Source: Oscillospiraceae bacterium
Lineage (GTDB): Bacteria; Bacillota; Clostridia; Oscillospirales; Acutalibacteraceae
Reading direction: 5' to 3'
Length of the DNA: 52,916 bases
Assembly (NCBI GenBank): GCA_015065765.1
Contig: SVPP01000010.1
Location: forward strand, 36,760-89,675
Position numbers and translations under genes: made by a program. How positions within the stretch are numbered: position 1 is the stretch's first letter; each line of letters begins with the position of its first letter. The notes under the pieces are model-generated. The model did not search any database and was not told the origin of the DNA. It saw nothing but the letters and a program-made list of their open reading frames with translations. This document shows, one piece after another, positions 16,224 through 24,405 of this stretch.

Positions 16224-17582
16224 TTACTTCTTGTCAATAGTCTGGAAAGCTTTTTTCTTAGCAAGCAAAACAATAGGAATGAAAACGAATATTCCCACAA
16301 TTGCTGCGAAGAAGAACATACTTGTTGAAGGCACAAGCTTTTCAACGCCGTATTCAACGATTGTAAGGTTTGATATCTGACAAGCAATATCACCGATTGC
16401 AGGACCTACAACCATAGGAATGAGAACTGCAAAAATCATTCTGATGCCCTGGAAGAGACCGACTTTATCCTCGGGAATGAAGTCACGGACAGATGCACTG
16501 AGCTGAATCTGAAGAACTATGTAACCGATTACTGTAGGTGCTATACCTGCGAGAACAACAACTATATTTGTTGAGGTTGAAAGAATAAACAAGCCTGCTA
16601 CGAAAAGGATTGTTGCAGGAATAAATGACATGATCTTGTTTTTGTTTCCCACCTTGAGAAGTGAAACAACACCTGCAATCATCGCTGCAATTGCAAGAAC
16701 TGCGGTGATTATTGTTTTTATTCCGAAATCTGCTCCGGGCAGAATAACCTTTTCAAGGTAAACAAAAAGATAAGGGAAGAATACCTGAATTGCAATATTG
16801 TAAAAGCCTACACCGAGAAGTGCAAGATAAAGCTTTGAATTTCCTTTGATAACAGAAGGTCTGAAACCGTAGAAAAGGTCGCTCCAGTAATTTGAGTTTG
16901 TTTTTTCGCCTTTGATTGCAGGCTCTTCAAGAGTGAAAAGTCCGATAAAACCGCAGAGTGTCACAACAAAACCAAGGCCTAAAAAGAAGGCTTTGTAAGA
17001 AATAACGCCTCCCTGTGCAAGACTGCCTACGCCCATAACTGCAACCATTGAAATAACGCCGACAAACATAAGTGCAGTTTCAACTTTCGGACGAGTGGCC
17101 GGGTTTGTAACGTCTGTTACCCATGCATTGAAAGCAGAGTCATTACTTGTTGAGCCCATAAAGGTCATAAGCATATCCATAAGAATAACTGCCCATGCGG
17201 AGAAAGCAAGAATCTTTGCTTCATCTGAAAGATTGAAAAGCACTGCAATATTTTCCTTTGAAATAAATCCGAAGGCAGCGGTAATAACACCCCATATCAT
17301 GTAGCCTGCGGAAATGAAAATCTTACGTTTTTTCATCTTCTCACTGAGTGTACCCATAATGAATGTGGTAACAACCGCAGTGATAGCAGAAAGAGAAACC
17401 ATACGGCTGATTGCTGTTGTGGGAGCCATAACATTTTCCAATGCATAGGCGGAAACGCCCTCATAAATTGAGCCGTAAAGGAAGGTGTTGAAATACATGT
17501 TTTCAAGGTTCCAAGCAACACCGCCCATAAAGCTGAAAATTATAATATTCAGCCATATGCGTTTTGAGAGTTTGTTTTCCAT
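16224..17582 (-). CDS. MFS transporter (sugar/cation symporter-like)
   Basis: A 452-residue protein with about twelve hydrophobic spans. The loop TFIMGTLSEKMKKRKIFI between spans 2 and 3 matches the MFS G-x-x-x-D/E-R-x-G-R/K-K/R-like motif, and ASVRDFIPEDKVGLFQGIRM is the corresponding region in the second half. It looks closest to GPH/SLC45-type sugar carriers, but the substrate is not readable. It starts 12 bases after the CDP-glycerol transferase gene ends, with AAGGAGG, so it may be co-transcribed with the teichoic-acid-like genes. The TPP riboswitch lies downstream of its stop and does not control it. Confidence 0.85.
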   Translation of the reverse strand: MENKLSKRIWLNIIIFSFMGGVAWNLENMYFNTFLYGSIYEGVSAYALENVMAPTTAISRMVSLSAITAVVTTFIMGTLSEKMKKRKIFISAGYMIWGVITAAFGFISKENIAVLFNLSDEAKILAFSAWAVILMDMLMTFMGSTSNDSAFNAWVTDVTNPATRPKVETALMFVGVISMVAVMGVGSLAQGGVISYKAFFLGLGFVVTLCGFIGLFTLEEPAIKGEKTNSNYWSDLFYGFRPSVIKGNSKLYLALLGVGFYNIAIQVFFPYLFVYLEKVILPGADFGIKTIITAVLAIAAMIAGVVSLLKVGNKNKIMSFIPATILFVAGLFILSTSTNIVVVLAGIAPTVIGYIVLQIQLSASVRDFIPEDKVGLFQGIRMIFAVLIPMVVGPAIGDIACQISNLTIVEYGVEKLVPSTSMFFFAAIVGIFVFIPIVLLAKKKAFQTIDKK

Positions 17583-17594
17583 TTTTTAACCTCC

Positions 17595-18680
17595 TTATTT
17601 TTTCAGAAGAAAATCTGCAAGACGCTCTGAGGATTTACCGTCAAAATAGTCGAAGTTAAACTCTCTGAACTTTGCATTTTTCTCGCTGTCAAAGTCATTA
17701 TTTTTAATGGCTTCAATCATTTCATCACTTGTTTTCACAACCTTGCCCGGAACATATCCCTCATACTCAAAATACAGGTCTCTGTCATTTTTGTATTTTT
17801 CAAGGTCATATGCAAAGAAAAGCATGGGTTTGCCAAGCATTGAAAATTCCATACAGATTGAAGAGTAGTCTGTGATGAGAATATCACATTCTCTTATCAG
17901 TTCATTTACATCGTCATATGACGTTGCATTGAAAACACCTTCCTCGGGAACAGATGTGTGAATCTGAGGATGAAGGCGGATTACAAGTGCATACTCTTCG
18001 CCAAGTTCTCTGTTGAATTTTTCAATGTCAAGATTTTCAAGTATTTCCTTATCTGCCTCGGGGTCATCACGGAAGGTGGGTGCATAAAGCACTGTTTTTC
18101 TGCCTCTGAGCTCAGGAAATGTCTCATAAAAATGAGTTTTTGTGTTTTTGTAAAGTGCATCAGAAGCGGGCTGACCGAATGGCAGACATTTTTCCTCAGC
18201 AACTCCGAAAGCTCCTGCACAGATGGGAAGTGCCTTTTTCGATGACACTACAACATAAGAATACTTGTCAGCACATTTCTGTGCGTTTTTTCTCACTTCA
18301 TCAGTAAGGTTTGTGTCCATGATAAATTTTTTCAGGATTCCCTGACCGTGCCATAGCTGAACAATTACTGCCTTTTTTGAAAAATTAAGCTTTGCCATAG
18401 GCATGAATGTGTCGTTTAAAAATATGTACTTTGCCGTTGCAAGACGGAAAGCTTTGACTGTGAAAAACTTTACCGCAGTTTTCACGCTGTCCAGTTCCCT
18501 GCTGCTCACCTCAGTAAAGACAAAATCTCCCCTTCCTGCAAACTCTTCTCTGATGTACATTAAACTATCCTTGAAATTTGCGTTGTGGGGAGACAGGAGA
18601 ACAACACTTTTCTCCTTTACGGGAAAAATTCTGAACAGGTGGAAGAAAACCGAATAAATGAAATAAAACAAGCTTTTCAT
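17595..18680 (-). CDS. CDP-glycerol glycerophosphotransferase family protein (TagB/TagF-like)
   Basis: A 361-residue protein with the TagF/TagB catalytic fold: basic amphipathic N-terminus (KSLFYFIYSVFFHLFRIF) for membrane contact, then QLWHGQGILKKF with the catalytic-type His, APTFRDD, RLHPQIH and the CDP-binding DILITDYSSICMEFSMLGKP. Such enzymes transfer glycerol (or ribitol) phosphate from CDP-polyols to wall teichoic acid. The start at 18680 is chosen because AGGTGA lies seven bases upstream; longer in-frame starts lack this. It lies 22 bases after tagH, in a tagG-tagH-tagB/F order. Whether it primes or polymerises is not decidable. Confidence 0.88.
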   Translation of the reverse strand: MKSLFYFIYSVFFHLFRIFPVKEKSVVLLSPHNANFKDSLMYIREEFAGRGDFVFTEVSSRELDSVKTAVKFFTVKAFRLATAKYIFLNDTFMPMAKLNFSKKAVIVQLWHGQGILKKFIMDTNLTDEVRKNAQKCADKYSYVVVSSKKALPICAGAFGVAEEKCLPFGQPASDALYKNTKTHFYETFPELRGRKTVLYAPTFRDDPEADKEILENLDIEKFNRELGEEYALVIRLHPQIHTSVPEEGVFNATSYDDVNELIRECDILITDYSSICMEFSMLGKPMLFFAYDLEKYKNDRDLYFEYEGYVPGKVVKTSDEMIEAIKNNDFDSEKNAKFREFNFDYFDGKSSERLADFLLKK

Positions 18681-18702
18681 TTTCATCTCACCTTTTATAT
18701 TT

Positions 18703-19452
18703 TTACTTCTTACCACCTTTGACAAGCTCATCGTACTTGTCACAGACTTCGTTAACTTCACCTGAAGCAATAACCTTGCCATGGTCAAGAATTATGGCTT
18801 TATCACAGAGCCTTCTTACCTGAGCAGTATTATGTGAAACAAAAAGAACTGTCACACCTTTGGCAAACATGGATTTGACCTTCTTTTCGCTCTTTGCCTT
18901 GAACTTTGCGTCACCTACTGAAAGCACCTCATCAAGAATAAGAACTTCAGGCTCAACTGCAGTTGCAATTGAGAAACCAAGTCTTGCTCTCATGCCTGAT
19001 GAATAGTTTTTGATAGGCACATTGATGAAATCACCAAGCTCAGAGAACTCAACAATTTCGTCATATCTCTCTTCAATATATTTTCTTGAATAACCCATTG
19101 TTGCACCGTAGAGGAAAATGTTTTCCTTACCTGTGTAGTTTGAGTCAAAGCCTGCACCGAGCTCAAGAAGCGGTGCAATAACTCCCTCAACCTCAACTGA
19201 GCCTTTTGTGGGTTTGAGAACACCTGCAACTGTTTTCAGAAGTGTACTTTTACCTGCACCGTTAAAGCCGAGAACACCAAGTCTCTCGCCTTTTTCAATG
19301 GTAAAGCTTACGTCCTGAAGTGCCCAGAATTCAGTAAATCTCAACTTTCTTGTAATGAGCTTTATAAAATATTCTTTAACGTTGTCAACCTTTTCCTTGT
19401 TAAGGTTGAACATTACGCTTACATTTTCAACTTTTACTGCGGGTTTTGACAT
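18703..19452 (-). CDS. tagH: Teichoic acid/polysaccharide ABC exporter ATPase (TagH-like)
   Basis: A 249-residue ABC ATPase. Walker A is GFNGAGKST, the signature is YSSGMRARLGFS, Walker B is EVLILDEVLS followed by the D-loop-like VGDAKF, and the switch His is LFVSHNT. The insertion APLLELGAGFDSNYTGKENI is typical of TagH/RfbB/KpsT ATPases exporting lipid-linked polymers. It lacks the long C-terminal extension of Bacillus TagH, so it is of the short type. It is 11 bases downstream of the permease gene, with which it forms the exporter. Confidence 0.92.
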   Translation of the reverse strand: MSKPAVKVENVSVMFNLNKEKVDNVKEYFIKLITRKLRFTEFWALQDVSFTIEKGERLGVLGFNGAGKSTLLKTVAGVLKPTKGSVEVEGVIAPLLELGAGFDSNYTGKENIFLYGATMGYSRKYIEERYDEIVEFSELGDFINVPIKNYSSGMRARLGFSIATAVEPEVLILDEVLSVGDAKFKAKSEKKVKSMFAKGVTVLFVSHNTAQVRRLCDKAIILDHGKVIASGEVNEVCDKYDELVKGGKK

Positions 19453-19463
19453 TTTTACACCCC

Positions 19464-20306
19464 TTAAATGTGAAGAATAAACTTATCCTGTTTCTTTTTG
19501 AACAGTAATGCACCGATTACAATGCAGACAACACTGAAAGCCAACGAATACCACAAGTGATTCAGATTGAACATCTGCCCGTCAAGAATACATGAACGGA
19601 ACATACTGATTATTGAATAAAGCGGGTTTGCCATAATTCCAAGCTGAACATATTTGTTCATATTCATACTGCTGATAACATACACAATAGGTGTTGCGTA
19701 GAAAAGAAGCATGCAGAAAACATCGTAAAGATATTCCGCATCCTTGAAGAATACTGCTGTTGTCGCCAGTATCATTCCCACGCCCAAGCAAAGAAGGAAG
19801 AGAACAATTATGGGCACAATCGTCAGAAGCATATAAGGCGTGATAGGAACTGCCTTGTCTGTAAAGCTGTATCCGATGATGAAGAAAACAAGAATTATAA
19901 GTGAAATGAGAAATGTTATGAAACTTGAAATAACATGTCCCAGGGGATACATATATTTCGGAACATAAACCTTCTTGATAACACCTGCACTGAGCCTTAC
20001 TGATTTCATGGCTCTCTTTGTGGACTGACTAAAAAAGTCATAGAGAAGTCGTCCGCAAAGAAGGTAGATAACATAATTTGAAATACCGTCTGCGCTTTTT
20101 CCGAAAAATCCACCGAAAACGAGTGCAAGAACTACCGTTGTAAGAAGAGGCTGGAGAAGTGTCCAAAAAATACCGAGAACGGAGTCTCTGTACTGCACCT
20201 TGATATTTCTTCTGACAATTTCACTTAAAAGATATCTGTATTTTATAAAATCGGAAAGAAATTTTGAGTTCTTTACCAGCTTTGAGTTTTCAAGTTTTTC
20301 CACCAT
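19464..20306 (-). CDS. tagG: Teichoic acid/polysaccharide ABC exporter permease (TagG-like)
   Basis: A membrane protein of about 280 residues of the ABC-2 type. The N-terminal amphipathic part VRRNIKVQYRDSVLGIFWTLLQPLL is the family hallmark and is followed by about six spans. It partners the TagH-like ATPase to flip or export a lipid-linked wall polymer such as teichoic acid. The ATG at 20306 has GGTG six bases upstream; a GTG nine bases before is the alternative. The array of short hairpins at 20323-20520 lies immediately 5' of the gene, so it would be in the tagG leader if transcription starts upstream. Confidence 0.9.
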   Translation of the reverse strand: MVEKLENSKLVKNSKFLSDFIKYRYLLSEIVRRNIKVQYRDSVLGIFWTLLQPLLTTVVLALVFGGFFGKSADGISNYVIYLLCGRLLYDFFSQSTKRAMKSVRLSAGVIKKVYVPKYMYPLGHVISSFITFLISLIILVFFIIGYSFTDKAVPITPYMLLTIVPIIVLFLLCLGVGMILATTAVFFKDAEYLYDVFCMLLFYATPIVYVISSMNMNKYVQLGIMANPLYSIISMFRSCILDGQMFNLNHLWYSLAFSVVCIVIGALLFKKKQDKFILHI

Positions 20307-20322
20307 AAAGTTCACCGCCTTA

Positions 20323-20520
20323 GCCGAGTATTCGTAGAATTCTCGGCAGTTTTATTCGCCTTTCGGCGAGTTTTATTGCTTCGCAGTGATATTGTGATAC
20401 TCACAGTGGTATTTGGCAATACCAAGTTTTTGACGAATAAAATATCACTGAAACCGGAGGTTTCAATATCACTATTGCCAAAGGCAATAATATCACTCTG
20501 CCGTCAGGCAGAATATCATT
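20323..20520. repeat. Array of eight short hairpins with AATATCACT spacers
   Basis: Consecutive palindromes with 3-4 base loops and mostly different stems: GCCGAG..CTCGGC (20323-20347), TCGCC-tttc-GGCGA (20356-20369), ATTGC-ttc-GCAGT (20375-20387), GTGA-tac-TCAC (20394-20404), GGTATT-tggc-AATACC (20408-20423), GAAACC-gga-GGTTTC (20450-20464), ATTGCC-aaa-GGCAAT (20474-20488) and CTGCC-gtca-GGCAG (20498-20511). Spacers are GTTTTATT near tagG and AATATCACT (or AATATCATT) in the second half. No coding potential in either strand that fits neighbours. Confidence 0.85.
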
Positions 20521-20524
20521 TAAA

Positions 20525-20695
20525 CTATCTGACTAAGAATCCGTTTTTGTATAAAAAATCAATTTCAGAAACTGTAAGGACTGAAAAAGGGCTTACCCAG
20601 CTGTCGTCTTCTTCCTTGAAATCAGGTGCTTTGAATTCGGAGGGAATAAAGCCTAATTTGTCACAGATTCTTTGATATTCCTTCTCGACACTCAT
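20525..20695 (-). CDS. Small acidic protein of 56 residues, unknown
   Basis: A short frame begins MSVEKEYQRICDKLGF, continues with IPSEFKAPDFKEEDDSW and ends YKNGFLVR before TAG. GAGGTG lies five bases before the ATG, which supports real translation. It is acidic, without signal peptide or membrane span. It sits between the GT2 genes and tagG on the same strand, with the hairpin array beginning five bases after its stop. I do not recognise a family. A random frame is possible, but the ribosome site and sensible composition argue against it. Confidence 0.6.
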   Translation of the reverse strand: MSVEKEYQRICDKLGFIPSEFKAPDFKEEDDSWVSPFSVLTVSEIDFLYKNGFLVR

Positions 20696-20742
20696 TACAA
20701 CACCTCATAGTTAAATAAGCAACCCTACTCATTTATGTAGGT

Positions 20743-21513
20743 TTATTTTTTCAGCATCCACTTAAGATAAAACTTAATCATGGATTTAATCTGCACAAAT
20801 TTAAGTTTGAAGTTTTTCTTACTCTCTCTGCCCCATACATGGTAAATCACTGCCTTGGGATAGTAGAGAACTTTTGAAATTTTATTTACTGCACAAGCTA
20901 AGTCAAAGTCCTCAAAATAGAGGAAATATCTGTCATCAAAACCACCGATTTTCTTGAAAAGGTCTGTTCTGATGAAGATAAAACAGCCTGTTGCAATTTC
21001 AACAGGATATTCTTCGTCAGGGTCCTTGTCCAGCATTGCATATTCAGCAAGAAGCGGAGACGGCTCATCACCTTTTCTCATTCTGCTTGCAATAAGATAT
21101 TTCAGCTTCGGCATTCTTTTGCCGAGAATCTGAAGTCTGCCGTCAGGGAAAAGAATCTTCGGAGAAAGCATTCCTGCTGATTCATCCTCATCCAGTTTAT
21201 CAGCCATCACCTTGATAACATCGTTGTCAATTACAATATCGGGGTTGATAATAGCATGATATTTTGAATCAATTTTATCAAGAACTTCATTGTGACCTGA
21301 ACCGAAGCCGTTATTTGTACCCGGCTCGATAAGCTCAACCTGAGGGTAATTCTCCCTGATGAACTGCGGTGTACCGTCTGTTGACATGTTGTCCACCACA
21401 AAAAGCTTGAAATCAAGAGCCTTTGTATATTCAAAAATAGAATCAAGCGTATCTTTTATTGTTCTCATATTATTATGAGTCACAATACAGCCTGACACTG
21501 TATATTTTTCCAT
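20743..21513 (-). CDS. Family 2 glycosyltransferase
   Basis: A 256-residue GT-A fold enzyme: SGCIVTHNNMRTIKDTLDSI starts the nucleotide-sugar domain, followed by VDNMSTDGT, the DxD-like region AIINPDIVIDND and the acceptor-side GGFDDRYFLYFEDFDLACAV. It transfers a sugar to a cell-surface glycan, resembling rhamnosyltransferase-type GT2s. Start at 21513 is chosen since GAGGTG is seven bases upstream; that site is inside the end of the preceding GT2 gene. It ends the lysS-GT2-GT2 run. The donor and acceptor are unknown. Confidence 0.87.
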   Translation of the reverse strand: MEKYTVSGCIVTHNNMRTIKDTLDSIFEYTKALDFKLFVVDNMSTDGTPQFIRENYPQVELIEPGTNNGFGSGHNEVLDKIDSKYHAIINPDIVIDNDVIKVMADKLDEDESAGMLSPKILFPDGRLQILGKRMPKLKYLIASRMRKGDEPSPLLAEYAMLDKDPDEEYPVEIATGCFIFIRTDLFKKIGGFDDRYFLYFEDFDLACAVNKISKVLYYPKAVIYHVWGRESKKNFKLKFVQIKSMIKFYLKWMLKK

Positions 21514-21521
21514 TTTGCACC

Positions 21522-22235
21522 TCATTCAGCAGATAATCTCTTCTTAAGTTCCTGTGCAATTGAGAGTCTCCACATGATTTTCTTTTTAAGGGAAGTCTGT
21601 CCGCCTGTCATGTTTCCTCCATGTCTTCTGTAAAGAATCAGGGGTTTATCAATAAGACAAACTTTACCTGTTTTTTCCGCAATAAGACCTATCCACTGGT
21701 CATGCATAGGCAAATTCTGCGGAAAGGGCATAATTTTCCCGCATAAGCTTTTTCTGAAAGCCATGCAGCAGCCCATATAGGAATTTCTGATAAGATTATT
21801 CAGATAGCCTGTTTTTGTACCGTGGGATTTGAAGAAGGACGTATCCTGAATTTTCAGCTTTCCGTCTGTGACCATAGCATTGTGAAGAACTAAATCCGCA
21901 CCCGCTTCAAGTTTTTCGCATACTTTCTCTACTTTGTCGGGAAGCCACACATCATCCTGATCTGCAAGGAAAATATAGTCTCCCGTGCAGGCATTTATTG
22001 CGTTTTCAAAGTTCATGATAAGTCCTTTTCCGGGACCTTCAATATACCTGATTCTTCCGTCTTCTCCGCCGATTTCAAGAATAACATCCTTTGTTTTACC
22101 CTCCGGAAAATCGTCAGAAACCACAACCTCATCGTCAGGAGCAAGCTGAGACAGAATTGACCTCAGCTGTTCCCCGATAAAGTCTTCGCCTTTATATGCG
22201 GCAAGTGCCACAGATATTCTATATTTTCTGTCCAT
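21522..22235 (-). CDS. Family 2 glycosyltransferase
   Basis: A 237-residue GT2 enzyme. SVALAAYKGEDFIGEQLRSI opens the GT-A domain, EVVVSDDFPEG is the nucleotide site, and YIFLADQDDVWLPDKVEKV holds the D-x-D-like motif; the late MHDQWIGLIAE segment resembles rhamnosyl or galactosyl transferases that modify surface polysaccharides. It begins one base after the lysS stop and its own stop is eight bases before the next GT2 start, so all three are co-transcribed. The sugar is unknown. Confidence 0.87.
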   Translation of the reverse strand: MDRKYRISVALAAYKGEDFIGEQLRSILSQLAPDDEVVVSDDFPEGKTKDVILEIGGEDGRIRYIEGPGKGLIMNFENAINACTGDYIFLADQDDVWLPDKVEKVCEKLEAGADLVLHNAMVTDGKLKIQDTSFFKSHGTKTGYLNNLIRNSYMGCCMAFRKSLCGKIMPFPQNLPMHDQWIGLIAEKTGKVCLIDKPLILYRRHGGNMTGGQTSLKKKIMWRLSIAQELKKRLSAE

Positions 22236-22236
22236 T

Positions 22237-23742
22237 TTATGAAAGTGACTTCATTGTGGGGAAGAGGAGGACGTCACGGATTGCCTGTGAGTCTGTAAGG
22301 AGCATACACATTCTGTCAATACCGAAGCCGATACCGCCCGTTGGAGGCATACCGATTTCAAGAGCATTGAGGAAGTCCTCGTCAGTTGTGTTTGCTTCTT
22401 CGTCGCCCTGTGCAAGAAGAGCTTCCTGAGCCTTGAAACGCTCTCTCTGGTCGATGGGATCGTTAAGCTCAGAATATGCGTTAGCCATTTCCCAACCGTT
22501 CATGAAGAACTCAAAACGTTCAACATAGTTGGGGTCTGAAGGCTTTTTCTTCGTAAGGGGAGAAATTTCGATAGGATGGTCTGTAACGAATGTAGGCTGA
22601 ATAAGATGTTTTTCAGCATATTCTTCAAAGAAGAGACTGAGGATATCGCCCTTGCCGTGTCTCTTTTCATACTCGATGTGATGCTCGTCCGCAAGGCGTC
22701 TTGCATCTTCAAGAGTTTCAACTCCGTTCCAGTCGATATTTGCATACTTTTTCACAGCATCAACCATTGTGATTCTCTCAAAGGGTTTGCCGAGATCCAT
22801 TTCGATGCCGTTGTAAGAAATTTTTGTTGTACCGAGAACTGCTTTTACAACATGGCGGTAGAGGTTTTCTGTTAAATCCATCATGCCGTTGTAGTCTGTG
22901 TAAGCCTGATAGAGCTCCATAAGTGTGAACTCAGGGTTGTGTCTTGTGTCACAGCCTTCATTTCTGAAAACTCTGCCGATTTCGTAAACCTTTTCCATAC
23001 CGCCGACAATAAGTCTCTTAAGGTAAAGCTCAAGTGAAATACGGAGTTTGAAATCTTCGTTCAGAGCGTTGTGATGTGTGATGAAAGGTCTTGCTGCAGC
23101 ACCACCTGCGTTTGAAACAAGAATAGGTGTTTCAACCTCAAGGAAGCCCTGTGAGTCAAGATAGTTTCTCACTGCTCTGAGAATCAGTGAACGTTTTACG
23201 AATGTATCCTTAACCTCGGGATTTACAACAAGGTCAAGGTAACGCTGACGGTAACGTGTGTCAACATCTTTAAGACCATGGAATTTTTCGGGAAGGGGCT
23301 GAAGAGATTTTGAAAGAAGTTTCACTGCATGAGCGTGAACTGAAATTTCGCCTCTTCTTGTTCTGAAAACAAAGCCTTTGACCTCGATAATATCACCAAG
23401 GTCCCACTTTTTGAACTCAGCAAAGCTTTCTTCACCGATATCGTTGATTCTCACATATACCTGCATTCTGCCTGAGCGGTCGTGGATATCGATAAAGTTA
23501 GCTTTACCCATATCTCTCCATGTCATGATTCTGCCGCAGATATATACCTCGTTGCCTTCGATTGAATCGAAATTGTCAACGATTTCCTTTGCTGTGATTG
23601 TCTGTTTTGCAGTTGTTATTTCAAAGGGGTCTTTGCCAGCCTTCTGCAATTCTTCAAGCTTTTCAAGACGGATTCTTCTCTGTTCGCTGATGTCAACCTG
23701 AGCTTCTTCTTCAGGCACATTGTTCTTGATTTCTTCACTCAT
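22237..23742 (-). CDS. lysS: Lysyl-tRNA synthetase, class II
   Basis: A 501-residue synthetase of normal length. The OB-fold anticodon domain covers the first 150 residues (EVYICGRIMTWRDMGKANFIDI), then the class II core with KVYEIGRVFRNEGCDTRHNPEFTLME (motif 2) and GMPPTGGIGFGIDRM (motif 3). It charges tRNA-Lys in the cytosol. It lies downstream of greA, the pairing seen in many Firmicutes, and is followed one base later by a glycosyltransferase gene, which is an unusual fusion of housekeeping and envelope genes in one transcript. Confidence 0.97.
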   Translation of the reverse strand: MSEEIKNNVPEEEAQVDISEQRRIRLEKLEELQKAGKDPFEITTAKQTITAKEIVDNFDSIEGNEVYICGRIMTWRDMGKANFIDIHDRSGRMQVYVRINDIGEESFAEFKKWDLGDIIEVKGFVFRTRRGEISVHAHAVKLLSKSLQPLPEKFHGLKDVDTRYRQRYLDLVVNPEVKDTFVKRSLILRAVRNYLDSQGFLEVETPILVSNAGGAAARPFITHHNALNEDFKLRISLELYLKRLIVGGMEKVYEIGRVFRNEGCDTRHNPEFTLMELYQAYTDYNGMMDLTENLYRHVVKAVLGTTKISYNGIEMDLGKPFERITMVDAVKKYANIDWNGVETLEDARRLADEHHIEYEKRHGKGDILSLFFEEYAEKHLIQPTFVTDHPIEISPLTKKKPSDPNYVERFEFFMNGWEMANAYSELNDPIDQRERFKAQEALLAQGDEEANTTDEDFLNALEIGMPPTGGIGFGIDRMCMLLTDSQAIRDVLLFPTMKSLS

Positions 23743-23777
23743 TTTTCATCTTTTCCTTTCCTATTAATGCCGAAACA

Positions 23778-23800
23778 AGGGCGAAGTTAAGCTTCGCCCC
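23778..23800 (-). terminator. Hairpin between greA and lysS
   Basis: GGGCGAAG and CTTCGCCC pair around TTAAG; on the minus strand only TTGTTTC follows. It may weaken transcription between greA and lysS or act as an RNA processing site rather than a full terminator. Confidence 0.45.
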
Positions 23801-23816
23801 TGTGAATTGTTAATTC

Positions 23817-24290
23817 TTATTTAGAAATTTCAATAATTTCATAAGTAACTATTCCCATCGGTACTTCAACATTGACGCTCTCGCCTGCTGAATGTCCGAT
23901 AAGAGCTGCACCTATGGGAGAATAAGCAGAGATGATACCGTTCATGGGATCAGACTCTTTTTCTCCGAGAATTTTATAATCTGCAACCATATCAAGAGTT
24001 ACATTCTTAACTTTAACCTTAGAACCTACCTGCACCTTCTCGTTTGAGATTGTGTTTTCATCGATGATTCTTGCGTTTTTGAGAGTTTCCTCAATCTCGC
24101 TGATGCGGTGTTCCATTTTACCCTGTTCATTTTTAGCCTCGTCATATTCACTGTTTTCTGACAAGTCGCCGTATGAAAGAGCAACCTTGATTTTTTCAGC
24201 TATGTCGTCACGGCCTTTAGTCTTAAGTTCGTTAAGCTCTGCCTGCAGTTTGTCATAGCCTTCTTTGGTGAGCAAAATTTCTTCTGCCAT
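23817..24290 (-). CDS. greA: Transcription elongation factor GreA
   Basis: A 157-residue protein of standard length. The N-terminal coiled coil carries the acidic tip GDLSENSEYDEAKNEQG, whose Asp/Glu residues enter the RNA polymerase secondary channel and stimulate cleavage of backtracked RNA; the C-terminal FKBP-like domain includes SPIGAALIGHSAGE and VEVPMGIVTYEI. It has an excellent promoter at 24356-24383 and a leader hairpin ACGCTC..GAGCGT (24310-24329) just before the AGGAGGA site. Confidence 0.97.
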   Translation of the reverse strand: MAEEILLTKEGYDKLQAELNELKTKGRDDIAEKIKVALSYGDLSENSEYDEAKNEQGKMEHRISEIEETLKNARIIDENTISNEKVQVGSKVKVKNVTLDMVADYKILGEKESDPMNGIISAYSPIGAALIGHSAGESVNVEVPMGIVTYEIIEISK

Positions 24291-24355
24291 AATTCAAAAT
24301 CCTCCTGAAACGCTCACATAAAGGAGCGTATATTATTTGATAGCATACATCTGTT

Positions 24356-24383
24356 ATTATACCACAAAAACTCATAATGTCAA
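24356..24383 (-). promoter_or_regulatory. Sigma-A promoter of greA
   Basis: Minus strand TTGACA (24378-24383), 16 bases, TATAAT (24356-24361). The 60 base leader contains a six-pair hairpin directly before the ribosome site. Confidence 0.85.
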
Positions 24384-24405
24384 GTATTTCCTGTGCTCCG
24401 GGGAT

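Noticed and set aside
16224..17582. TPP riboswitch controlling the MFS carrier
   Set aside because: The aptamer lies downstream of the MFS stop and upstream of thiT, so only thiT is controlled.
20323..20520. Possible CRISPR array
   Set aside because: The constant parts are only 8-9 bases and the variable parts are short palindromes; no cas genes occur in the window.
20376..20675. Plus-strand open frame across the hairpin array
   Set aside because: It is made by palindromic repeats and the shadow of the small minus-strand gene at 20525-20695; it has no ribosome site.
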